Shown piece by piece: positions 9,218-16,717 of a DNA stretch of 64,000 nucleotides. The DNA is from JAVVTR01 sp036653535. Its GTDB lineage: Bacteria; Bacteroidota; Bacteroidia; Bacteroidales; P3. The notes below the pieces were generated by a model that did not search any database, was not told where the DNA came from, and worked only from the letters and a program-made list of their open reading frames with translations. The position numbers were made by a program, and so were the translations under genes. The stretch spans positions 67,194-131,193 of the forward strand of contig JAVVTR010000003.1 of NCBI GenBank assembly GCA_036653535.1, read 5' to 3'. How positions within the stretch are numbered: the stretch's first letter is position 1; each line of letters begins with the position of its first letter.

Positions 9218-9823
9218 ATGAACTTTTACTTTTCAGCTTTTAATTTTAAAAGTGCCTTAATACGTAGCATTATCGCTATTATCGTAGGCTTAATCTTTTG
9301 CATCTTCCCTGAAAATGCCGCCAATACTCTTATTATCGTTGTGGGAGCTGCTATTATCCTCATGGGGCTTGTATCCTTTTTGTCGCATTTCACCTATAAA
9401 AACGCCCCCAAACCTACTGCTATAATTTTTATTAATTTAATCATTAGCCTTATTGCAGGGGTTTTACTTATTGTTTATTCTCCTACTTTCGTTTCTGTCG
9501 CTATGATCTTTTTTGGAATTTTACTTATCATTGGAAGCCTTGGACAAATCATTACTCTTATCAGTTTAAAAAGATTAGAAGTAGAAATTTCTTTTTGGGT
9601 TTATATATCCCCTATCTTATTGCTATTAGTAGGTTTACTTATTTGTTTTGACCCTTTCCACTCGGCTTCCACTCTATTTATTATATTTGGAATTGCCGCT
9701 ATCTTCTATGGAGTTTCTGATTTAATTACCCAAGTCCGTATCCGTTATCGTCTAAAAAAAGCGGGTAAAAAATTAGTAGATGGAGAAATAGAGGATATTT
9801 CATACGAAGAAGTAGAGAAATAA
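9218..9823 (+). CDS. DUF308/HdeD-like multi-pass membrane protein
   Basis: 201 residues, with about six transmembrane segments in two similar three-helix blocks ('SIIAIIVGLIFCIFP' in the first, 'ISPILLLLVGLLICFDP' in the second). Each block has a gap-free hydrophobic helix followed by a short 'FP/FDP' turn, the pattern of DUF308. The C-terminal 35 residues are soluble and charged. E. coli HdeD, a relative, is linked to acid resistance, but no such role is supported here. A single-gene unit is suggested by its own -7 element upstream and the terminator at 9867-9912. Function is unknown. Confidence 0.82.
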   Translation: MNFYFSAFNFKSALIRSIIAIIVGLIFCIFPENAANTLIIVVGAAIILMGLVSFLSHFTYKNAPKPTAIIFINLIISLIAGVLLIVYSPTFVSVAMIFFGILLIIGSLGQIITLISLKRLEVEISFWVYISPILLLLVGLLICFDPFHSASTLFIIFGIAAIFYGVSDLITQVRIRYRLKKAGKKLVDGEIEDISYEEVEK

Positions 9824-9866
9824 ACAGTATAGGTAGAACGAAAATCTGCAGCTATATGAATTATAG

Positions 9867-9912
9867 AATGCTATGGTGACTAATTGTTTTATATAACCAT
9901 AGCATTTATTTT
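9867..9912 (+). terminator. Intrinsic terminator between DUF308 gene and M20 gene
   Basis: An 11-bp perfect stem (AATGCTATGGT at 9867-9877, its complement at 9896-9906) is followed by TATTTTT. The two flanking genes converge here, and upstream A/T richness may allow use from both sides. Confidence 0.8.
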
Positions 9913-9920
9913 TCTATGTT

Positions 9921-11105
9921 CTAACTTCTAAATCCTAAAATGCTGAACATTTCCACCCCAATGGCTATAGCTCGTTCATCTACATCAAAACAATCGGTAT
10001 GTAAGTTGGCATGCGTATTGTCTGTACTTTCTTTTGCCGTACCCAAGCGAAATAAACATCCAGGAATTTCATGGGTATAATAAGCAAAATCCTCTGCGGT
10101 CATACGCAAATTGAGTTCTTTTACCTTATCTTTTCCAAGTAAACTTTCCGCTAAACTACGAGCTTTAGCAGTAGCTTGTGCATTATTCCATACAAAAGGA
10201 TAACCATGATCTATAAAAACCTCACAACTTGCCCCCATCGCTTGGGCTATATTTTCTGCACAAATTTTAATCCTATCGTGAGCTCGACTCCGCCACTGTT
10301 CATCAAAGGTGCGCAAGGTCCCATCTATCTTTACTTCTCCCGGATTAATATTGGTTCTGCCTTCCCCTATAATTCTACCAAACGATAAAACAGTAGGAAT
10401 ATAAGGCGGTGCTTGCCGACTTACTATTTGCTGTAATCCAGTGAGGATATAAGCTGCGGTCAATACCGTATCTACATTCAATTCCGGAGTAGCTCCGTGT
10501 CCTGCTTTTCCTTTTACATTAAGATATATTTCATCGGTAGAGGCCATATATTGTCCCTCCTTAAATCCAAGTTGACCACAAGGCATTTCCGGCAATACGT
10601 GTAAAGCATATATTTTTTCCGGGCGCGGATTCTCTAAAACCCCTTCCTTTATCATTACTGGAGCTCCCGCCCGAAAATCTTCTTCCGAGGGTTGAAAAAG
10701 CAATTTTATCGTTCCTTCCAATTTATCTCGCATCTGCTGTAAAATATGCGCCGCTCCTAATAAACAGGCCATATGAACATCGTGCCCACAGGCGTGCATA
10801 ACGCCTTCGTTTTTAGAGGAAAACGACAAACCTGTAGCCTCTTCTATGGGCAAGGCGTCCATATCGGACCTTAGTGCCACACAACGTTTATCTGGATTTC
10901 TTCCCTGAATACAAGCCAATACTCCATATCCGGAATATCCCGATTGAAAAGGAATATTCCACTGTGTCAATTTTTGCTCTATGTATTTTCCGGTTTCTTT
11001 CTCTTGGGTAGAAAGTTCTGGATATTGATGCAAATGACGACGTATTTGAATATGCTCTTGGGCATATTCAGCTACCTTCTTTTTTATTTCTTCCTCTATA
11101 TTCAT
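9921..11105 (-). CDS. M20-family metallo-amidohydrolase (N-acyl amino acid hydrolase type)
   Basis: 394 residues. M20D hallmarks are present: 'RSDMDALPIEE' (about 79-89) with the metal aspartate region, 'HACGHDVHM' (104-112) with metal ligands, 'PSEED' supplying the catalytic/bridging glutamates, and 'MTAEDFAYY' near the C-terminus. A lid/dimerisation domain occupies the middle. Relatives cleave hippurate, N-acetyl-amino acids or indole-3-acetyl-amino acids. No signal peptide is seen, so it should be cytosolic. It ends just after a terminator and follows the ABC exporter by 72 bases, so co-transcription with it is possible. The substrate cannot be decided from sequence. Confidence 0.93.
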   Translation of the reverse strand: MNIEEEIKKKVAEYAQEHIQIRRHLHQYPELSTQEKETGKYIEQKLTQWNIPFQSGYSGYGVLACIQGRNPDKRCVALRSDMDALPIEEATGLSFSSKNEGVMHACGHDVHMACLLGAAHILQQMRDKLEGTIKLLFQPSEEDFRAGAPVMIKEGVLENPRPEKIYALHVLPEMPCGQLGFKEGQYMASTDEIYLNVKGKAGHGATPELNVDTVLTAAYILTGLQQIVSRQAPPYIPTVLSFGRIIGEGRTNINPGEVKIDGTLRTFDEQWRSRAHDRIKICAENIAQAMGASCEVFIDHGYPFVWNNAQATAKARSLAESLLGKDKVKELNLRMTAEDFAYYTHEIPGCLFRLGTAKESTDNTHANLHTDCFDVDERAIAIGVEMFSILGFRS

Positions 11106-11177
11106 AAATCTAATTTTAAGAACGTCCTTGAAAAGATGGAACTTGCAGAGAAATAGGGTTTGGTTCCAACCGATATA

Positions 11178-12992
11178 TTATAACACTTGTAAATTAACTA
11201 AACGAGCATAGGCTCCTTTTAAGGCTAATAATTCTTCATGGGTCCCCCTCTCTACAATATGCCCACCATCATAAACGATAATACAATCTGCATGACGAAT
11301 AGTAGACAATCTATGGGCAATAACCACAGAAGTTCTTCCTTTCATTAAAGCCGAAAGAGCTTGCTGAACTTGCAATTCCGATTCTGTGTCTAAGGCCGAA
11401 GTGGCTTCATCTAATACTAAAATGGGAGCGTTTTTTAATATAGCCCGCGCAATAACAATGCGCTGCCGCTGACCTCCCGATATATTCATCCCCATATCCC
11501 CCAAGAGCGTGTCGTATCCCTGCGGCATATCCATGATAAATTCATGCGCATTAGCTTTTTTAGCCGCTTCTATCACTTGCTCTAAAGAAGCTTTACGTCC
11601 AAAACAAATATTATTGGTTACCGTATCGTTCCAAACAAAAGGCTGCTGGTCGACCATGCCTACTAAATTTCGTAAATCCTTTAACTTTATATTTCTTACA
11701 TCACAAGTATCAATAGCTACACGTCCGGATCCAACATCATAAAAACGAGAAAGTAAATCTACCGTTGTAGTTTTCCCTGAACCCGAAGCCCCAACTAAGG
11801 CAAAGGTTTTGCCTTTGGGGATTTCAAGACTAATATCTTCCAATACGTTTTCTTCCGAATCGAGATACCTAAAATACACATGTTCGTAGGTGATTTTATC
11901 CTTAAAATCTAATTTACATATAGAATCTATTTTATCGAAAATAACTACATTCTCATCTATTACTTTATATATTCGCTCTAGAGCCGCCCGCCCTTTCTGC
12001 ATATTATAGTACGCATTCACCGTTGCCTTGGCCGGAGCAATAAGCCGAGTGAAAAGCAATACAAACAAAATAAACATATCCGCATGTAAGTGTTGGTTCA
12101 ACACCTGACATCCACCAAACCAAAGAATTGCCATTAAAACCGCTATCAACAATAATTCCGTTAAGGGATCTGCCAAATCTCTACGTCTGTGAACTTGATT
12201 TAAAACCTTAGTGTAACGCGCATTTTTCTTTTCAAAACGTTCAATAGTATAATTCAATAAATTAAACGACTTTATAAGACGTACTCCACTTATCGTTTCC
12301 TCTATAGAAGAAAGAATTCCCCCCATTCTTAACTGGCTTTGATCGGCCCCCGCTTTGAGCTTTTTCCCTACTATCCCTATCACATAAAGTACCAACGGAA
12401 GAACCAAAAGAATAAATAGAACCAAGGGCGTATTAATGGCAAAAAGAGCCATCAGAAAAACAATTACATTTAGAGGATCCTTAAAAAAACTCTGTATAGA
12501 AGTTACTATAGCCCATTCTACTTCGTTCATATCGGAAGTAGCCCGGGATATCAAGTCTCCTTTTCTTTGCTCTGAAAAATAAGACAAGGGCAAATTCATA
12601 ATACGAGTGTAAAATTCATCCCGTAAATTTCGTATTAGACCACTACGTATGTATGCTAAGTAATACATTCCTAAATAGCGGAAAAGATTAGAAAAAAGAG
12701 AAAAAACCACAAAGCATATGGCCAGCACAGATAGTGCTACTAAATTGCCATAAATATCTTGCATTTGTCCCACATAATAATAAGCGTATTGCAAAAGGAC
12801 ATCCGCATTTAAACGAAATGGAGGCAAAACACTTATTTTATCTACCATCCCAAAAATAACTGCCAAGAATGGAGCGATCAACGTAATAGAGAAGAAAGAG
12901 GCAAATACAAACAGTAAATTAAAAAATAAATTTAGGGCAAGATAGCCTTTATAATTCTTAAAATATGTGAAAAAACGTCCTATTTGCTTCAT
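11178..12992 (-). CDS. MsbA-like ABC exporter (fused membrane and ATPase domains)
   Basis: 604 residues: a six-helix membrane domain to about residue 330, then a nucleotide-binding domain with Walker A 'GASGSGKTT' (401-409), signature 'ISGGQRQR' (about 504-511), Walker B 'ILVLDEATSALD' (about 524-535) and the H-loop in 'VIAHRLSTI'. It is a half-transporter that should work as a homodimer. In Gram-negative bacteria this architecture includes MsbA, the lipid A-core flippase, which would suit the Kdo genes elsewhere in the window. Other lipid or peptide exporters look alike, so I leave the symbol empty. A putative -7 box lies at 13013-13020. Confidence 0.9.
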   Translation of the reverse strand: MKQIGRFFTYFKNYKGYLALNLFFNLLFVFASFFSITLIAPFLAVIFGMVDKISVLPPFRLNADVLLQYAYYYVGQMQDIYGNLVALSVLAICFVVFSLFSNLFRYLGMYYLAYIRSGLIRNLRDEFYTRIMNLPLSYFSEQRKGDLISRATSDMNEVEWAIVTSIQSFFKDPLNVIVFLMALFAINTPLVLFILLVLPLVLYVIGIVGKKLKAGADQSQLRMGGILSSIEETISGVRLIKSFNLLNYTIERFEKKNARYTKVLNQVHRRRDLADPLTELLLIAVLMAILWFGGCQVLNQHLHADMFILFVLLFTRLIAPAKATVNAYYNMQKGRAALERIYKVIDENVVIFDKIDSICKLDFKDKITYEHVYFRYLDSEENVLEDISLEIPKGKTFALVGASGSGKTTTVDLLSRFYDVGSGRVAIDTCDVRNIKLKDLRNLVGMVDQQPFVWNDTVTNNICFGRKASLEQVIEAAKKANAHEFIMDMPQGYDTLLGDMGMNISGGQRQRIVIARAILKNAPILVLDEATSALDTESELQVQQALSALMKGRTSVVIAHRLSTIRHADCIIVYDGGHIVERGTHEELLALKGAYARLVNLQVL

Positions 12993-13012
12993 TTGTTTGT
13001 CAATTCCAAATG

Positions 13013-13020
13013 CAAAAATA
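13013..13020 (-). promoter_or_regulatory. Putative -7 element for the ABC exporter
   Basis: Minus-strand TATTTTTG fits TAnnTTTG, 21 bases above the ATG at 12992. Confidence 0.4.
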
Positions 13021-13090
13021 CAATATTATTTTTGATATTCTGCATATGAAAAAATGCGGGACCGGAGAGTTTCTCCAAACGGAAAATAAC

Positions 13091-13098
13091 TATCTTTG
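13091..13098 (+). promoter_or_regulatory. Putative -7 element abutting the SprT-like start codon
   Basis: TATCTTTG is a perfect TAnnTTTG match only five bases before the ATG at 13104. If used, transcription would begin at or next to the start codon, giving a leaderless or near-leaderless mRNA. Confidence 0.4.
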
Positions 13099-13103
13099 CA
13101 ACT

Positions 13104-14036
13104 ATGATAGTAGAAAGAGATTTAGAAAAGGCTCTAAAGCCCTACATTGTAGAACGTGCCTTACCTTTGGTTCTATCCATGCTGCAAAGCGAAGGGGTAC
13201 GTCTCGCATTTTCCGATCGCAAAGGCCGCACTCTTGGTTATTATATGGCCCCTAAATCCAATCGCAAGCTCTCTAACAAACAAAGTTTCGACCAACTTCA
13301 TACTATTTCGCTTCAAGTGAATCTTTCTCCTTATGCTCTTCTTTTTATTTTTATTCATGAATGGGCTCATCTTATCACAGTGAAGAAGTACGGGGAAGTT
13401 TCGGCCCACGGTTGGCAATGGAAAAAAACTTTCAAAGAACTCTTTATTCCTTTTTTAACGCCCTCTATTTTTCCAAAAGAGCTATTAGAAGCCATACATC
13501 TATATTTTCAAAAAACCAGTCGTTTTTTCGATTCCCAAATTAACGAAGCCTGCCTAAAATACGGAAAAGATCGCAAGGATTTTCATCGGATTTATAAAAA
13601 AAACATTAAACAAGGCATTGTTATCCCAGCTCCTTACATGGACGAAGATATGGAAAGATTAAAATTAAAGATTATAAATTCCAAACTACCATCCAAAGAA
13701 ATAGATTTCACACCGAAATCTACGGCAACAGCAGAAGTAACCACCACAGAGGCAGAAGCAATCATCACAGAAGCAGAAGCAGAAGCAACCATCACAGAAG
13801 CAGTTAATGCTCTTAATATCAACGACAGCCCCCCCTGTCCTATTGGCAGCTTCTCGCCAAAAAGCAGTGTGCTTTTGCAAAATCAAATTCTAAAAATAGA
13901 AAAAATAGAAATGCCCTTTGTGTATTGCCAAAACATAAAAACCGGACAATTTTTACGAATCCATCATTTAGTAGAAGTCTGTAATATAATAGAGGTCAAT
14001 CATACAAAAGAAGACCTCCTAAAGAAGACCTCCTAA
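13104..14036 (+). CDS. SprT-like zinc metalloprotein with a Thr/Glu/Ala repeat insert
   Basis: 310 residues. The SprT-like metallopeptidase motif HExxH is 'HEWAH' at residues 85-89, within a helix 'LLFIFIHEWAH'; the following 'GHGWQW'-type region (here 'AHGWQWKKTF') is usual for the family. SprT-like proteins are DNA- or chromatin-associated metalloproteins whose role in bacteria is poorly defined. Residues about 207-233 are a low-complexity run of Thr, Glu and Ala, separating the core from a C-terminal beta-rich segment ('YCQNIKTGQFLRIHHLVEV'). The 3' end contains a 14-bp tandem duplication (14007-14034) that creates the present stop. The gene is divergent from the ABC exporter. Family call is good; the insert is unusual. 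Confidence 0.83.
   Translation: MIVERDLEKALKPYIVERALPLVLSMLQSEGVRLAFSDRKGRTLGYYMAPKSNRKLSNKQSFDQLHTISLQVNLSPYALLFIFIHEWAHLITVKKYGEVSAHGWQWKKTFKELFIPFLTPSIFPKELLEAIHLYFQKTSRFFDSQINEACLKYGKDRKDFHRIYKKNIKQGIVIPAPYMDEDMERLKLKIINSKLPSKEIDFTPKSTATAEVTTTEAEAIITEAEAEATITEAVNALNINDSPPCPIGSFSPKSSVLLQNQILKIEKIEMPFVYCQNIKTGQFLRIHHLVEVCNIIEVNHTKEDLLKKTS
13722..13802 (+). repeat. In-frame low-complexity repeat (Thr/Glu/Ala) within the SprT-like gene
   Basis: Degenerate repeats of ACAGAAGCAGAAGCA-type codons encode alternating Thr, Glu, Ala and Ile. All units keep the reading frame. The pattern suggests expansion by replication slippage. Confidence 0.8.
14007..14034 (+). repeat. 14-bp perfect tandem duplication at the 3' end of the SprT-like gene
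   Basis: AAAGAAGACCTCCT occurs twice back to back (14007-14020, 14021-14034). Fourteen is not a multiple of three, so the second copy shifts the frame and yields the TAA at 14034-14036. Confidence 0.9.
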
Positions 14037-14137
14037 GAGCCCCACAAAGAAAATACGTGAAGAAGACCCATCTGCCCAAGTAGTATCCCCAAAAACAAAT
14101 GTCTCAAAAAAGTCTTTTCATTCATCAAGAACATAGT

Positions 14138-14350
14138 TTATAGAGGCATATATAAGGCTAAGCTTTTCGCTTTTTCCTGCATATTCCAAGAAAAAGAAGG
14201 ACAATTACAACCTTGATTCGTTTTTTTTACACTTCTTCCAGGAAGATAATATCGAGAAGTTGTACAAGAGGTACACAAGAAAACAAATAAAAGGCAGAAA
14301 ACGAAAATGTGTTTTCTTTCTTTTATGGAAAAACTTTTATTTTTATTCAT
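14138..14350 (-). CDS. Small predicted lipoprotein
   Basis: 70 residues. A charged start is followed by a strongly hydrophobic stretch and the lipobox 'LCTSC', with Cys29 as the likely lipid attachment site. The mature part has about 42 residues, with a 'CNC' cluster and a 'YYLPGRS' segment. Small Bacteroidetes lipoproteins often have this shape. I recognise no family. It stands alone between the SprT-like gene (convergent) and a 348-base gap. The signal-peptide logic makes it more likely real than a chance frame, but it is short. Confidence 0.6.
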   Translation of the reverse strand: MNKNKSFSIKERKHIFVFCLLFVFLCTSCTTSRYYLPGRSVKKTNQGCNCPSFSWNMQEKAKSLALYMPL

Positions 14351-14698
14351 TTCTTTATATTCTTCTTAATTTTATATAAACAATAATATTTAAACGCATT
14401 AGACAAAATACCTTCTTTAGCCGTATAGTATTTCTCCTCTTTCCTTGACCTAAAAATCTAACTATTTTTTTGGATTCCTGTCCTTATTTAAATTCGATTT
14501 CTGTCTTTATTTATAAACATCCACAAAATTAATTTTTTTTTCGCAAAAAAAACACATAAATTTGCCAACTAAACAAGCTTTCTGTTATCGCCTGCAAAAG
14601 GGATAAAACGGATGAAAGTTTCAAAGAGTTCCGATTCCTCCCTTATGCGAACTAAAAAAAACCTCATCCATTGCACGAGAACACAATTCTATTAGTCT
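14351..14698 (+). other. Intergenic region upstream of mlaE with one candidate promoter
   Basis: AT-rich, without an ORF or hairpin I can support. TAAATTTG at 14557-14564 fits the -7 consensus TAnnTTTG and would give a leader of about 130 bases for mlaE. The first part probably also holds the promoter of the small lipoprotein gene on the other strand. Confidence 0.4.
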
Positions 14699-15433
14699 AT
14701 GCTGAAAATTTTCGGACAATATATTTTGCTTCTGAAAAAAGTTTTTACAAAACCAACCAAAAGCAAGCTGTTTTGGAAACAGGTAGCGGATGAAATCTAT
14801 TACCTTGGTGTAGATTCGGTTCCCATCGTTGCTATTGTATCTATTTTTGTAGGGGCTGCGGTAACCATGCAGATAAAATTTAATGTGGATAGCCCTTGGA
14901 TGCCTCTATACGCCATAGGTTTCGCCACTCGAAAAGCCATTATCTTAGAATTTGCCCCAACGATCATAGGTCTTATTTTAGCAGGGAAAATGGGTTCTCA
15001 TATAGCGTCCCAATTAGGAACTATGAGAATTTCAGAACAGATAGATGCTATAGAAGTAATGGGTATCAATTCGGCTAATTATTTAATTTTGCCTAAAATT
15101 ATTGCCTGTCTTCTCTTTAATCCCATACTAATTATGCTTAGTATTGTCTTGGCTCTATTTGGCGGCTGGAGCATAGGGGTAAGCGTGGCCGGATTAACTA
15201 CCTACGAATACATTTACGGCATACAATTCGAACAACAAACCTACGACCTCATTTATGCCATTATTAAGACTGTTGTTTTCGCTTTCTTTATATCTACTAT
15301 TTCTGCTTTTTATGGATACACCGTCAAGGGTGGTGCCTTAGAAGTTGGGAAAGCAAGTACTAAAGCTGTAGTAAATAGTAGTATTGCCATTATCTTAGTT
15401 AACTTACTTCTAACACAACTTTTAATCGCATGA
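14699..15433 (+). CDS. mlaE: MlaE/YrbE-type ABC permease for phospholipid transport
   Basis: 244 residues with about five to six membrane segments. The MlaE signatures are visible: 'ADEIYYLGVDSVPIVAIVS', 'GAAVTMQIKF', 'EFAPTIIGLILAGKMGS' and the 'SEQIDAIEVMGIN' cytoplasmic coupling region. MlaE forms the inner-membrane core of the machinery that moves phospholipids between membranes to keep outer-membrane asymmetry. Its stop overlaps the start of mlaF by four bases (ATGA), so the two should be translationally coupled. No mlaD, mlaC or mlaB lies beside it in the window. The permease identity is firm. Confidence 0.95.
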   Translation: MLKIFGQYILLLKKVFTKPTKSKLFWKQVADEIYYLGVDSVPIVAIVSIFVGAAVTMQIKFNVDSPWMPLYAIGFATRKAIILEFAPTIIGLILAGKMGSHIASQLGTMRISEQIDAIEVMGINSANYLILPKIIACLLFNPILIMLSIVLALFGGWSIGVSVAGLTTYEYIYGIQFEQQTYDLIYAIIKTVVFAFFISTISAFYGYTVKGGALEVGKASTKAVVNSSIAIILVNLLLTQLLIA

Positions 15434-16200
15434 TAGAAGTCAAACACCTAAACAAGTCTTTTAATGAGCAGCAGGTTCTTTTCGATATAAATCTTGAGTT
15501 GAAACCTGGGAAAAACAATCTAATTATAGGCCAAAGCGGTTCTGGGAAAACCGTATTAATGAAATGTTTAGTAGGCTTAATTTCACCCGACAGTGGAGAA
15601 ATTTTATTCAACAATAGAAACTTTCTTTCTACCGATAATAGAGAGGACCTAAGCTCTATCCGAAAAGAAATTGGTATGGTCTTCCAAAATGGAGCCCTTT
15701 TTGATTCCTTATCCGTATTGGAAAATGTAATTTTTCCACTGAACATGTTTGCCAAAATGAATCCGGAAGAAAAAATAGATAGGGCTCACGAATGTCTTAG
15801 CAGGGTCAATTTGTCGAATATAAATAAGCTATTCCCTTCCGAATTAAGCGGAGGTATGCGCAAACGTGTAGCTATAGCCAGGGCCATAGCCATAAAACCA
15901 AAATATTTATTCTGTGATGAACCCAATTCTGGACTCGATCCAAAAACTTCTACTCTCATCGATCAATTGATTGCAGAAATAACAGAGGAATACCATATTA
16001 CCACCGTAATTAACACACATGATATGAATTCTGTATTACAAATAGGAGACAATGTTCATTTTATTTTCGAAGGCAAACTGTGGTGGCAAGGAAACAAACG
16101 AAATATTTTAGAAACTGACAATCCAGAAATGCGTCACTTTTTAGAAGCTTCGGAACTTACTCGAAGAATATTACATAACATCAATACTCAAAATTCGTGA
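15430..16200 (+). CDS. mlaF: MlaF-type ABC ATPase for phospholipid transport
   Basis: 256 residues. Walker A is 'GQSGSGKT' (34-41), the Q-loop lies in 'GMVFQNGALFDSL', the signature is 'LSGGMRKRVAIARA' (139-152, with the 'GGMRKR' form typical of Mla ATPases) and Walker B is 'FCDEPNSGLD' (161-170). It energises the MlaE permease. The start overlaps mlaE by four bases, and the end overlaps the next gene by four bases (GTGA). This is consistent with a strictly coupled three-gene transcript. Identity is firm on family, context and motif. Confidence 0.95.
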   Translation: MIEVKHLNKSFNEQQVLFDINLELKPGKNNLIIGQSGSGKTVLMKCLVGLISPDSGEILFNNRNFLSTDNREDLSSIRKEIGMVFQNGALFDSLSVLENVIFPLNMFAKMNPEEKIDRAHECLSRVNLSNINKLFPSELSGGMRKRVAIARAIAIKPKYLFCDEPNSGLDPKTSTLIDQLIAEITEEYHITTVINTHDMNSVLQIGDNVHFIFEGKLWWQGNKRNILETDNPEMRHFLEASELTRRILHNINTQNS

Positions 16201-16673
16201 ATTTTTTAGATATTCTTATTTTTATTCCCCTACTGTGGTTTGGCTACAAAGGCACTAGAAATGGCTTTATCATGGAAATAGTTTCCTTAATATCTATTAT
16301 AACCGGTATTTATTTATCTATCCATTTTTCTCATCTAATCTGTTTGTGGTTTAAAATAGAGGGGGATTATGCCCCTGTCTTGGCTTTTGCTATTACTTTT
16401 TTAGGAGCAGTAATAGGAATTTACATTTTAGGAAAAAGTTTAGAATCCTTACTAAAAAAGATGTCACTAAGTTTTGTAAACCGTATAGCCGGATTCTTAT
16501 TAGGCCTACTAAAAGCGTTTCTTCTAATAGGCATTGGTATTTATTTTTGGAATAAAATAGATCGTTATCAAAAAATTTTAAAACCAGAAATTCGCGACGA
16601 ATCTATTTCCTATAAGTTTATAGAAAAAACAACCTACCAGTTATGGCCTACATTAACGGCCTACTGCATTTAA
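16197..16673 (+). CDS. CvpA-family membrane protein
   Basis: 158 residues with four hydrophobic segments and the CvpA-like opening 'LDILIFIPLLWFGYKGTRNGF', then the loop 'SLSFVNRIAGFLLGLLKAF' that is characteristic of the family. CvpA in E. coli was first linked to colicin V production and later to envelope homeostasis. The start is a GTG whose last bases form the mlaF stop (GTGA overlap), so the gene is tied to the Mla pair. A link between CvpA and lipid transport is inference from this coupling. There is no alternative ATG nearby that would preserve the first helix. Confidence 0.88.
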   Translation: MNFLDILIFIPLLWFGYKGTRNGFIMEIVSLISIITGIYLSIHFSHLICLWFKIEGDYAPVLAFAITFLGAVIGIYILGKSLESLLKKMSLSFVNRIAGFLLGLLKAFLLIGIGIYFWNKIDRYQKILKPEIRDESISYKFIEKTTYQLWPTLTAYCI

Positions 16674-16717
16674 TAAAATATTGAAACAAAATTTATATTA
16701 TAAAAATATAAGGAATC

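Noticed and set aside
13722..13802. A CRISPR-like repeat
   Set aside because: The repeats are in frame within a gene, have no regular spacers, and encode a low-complexity linker.
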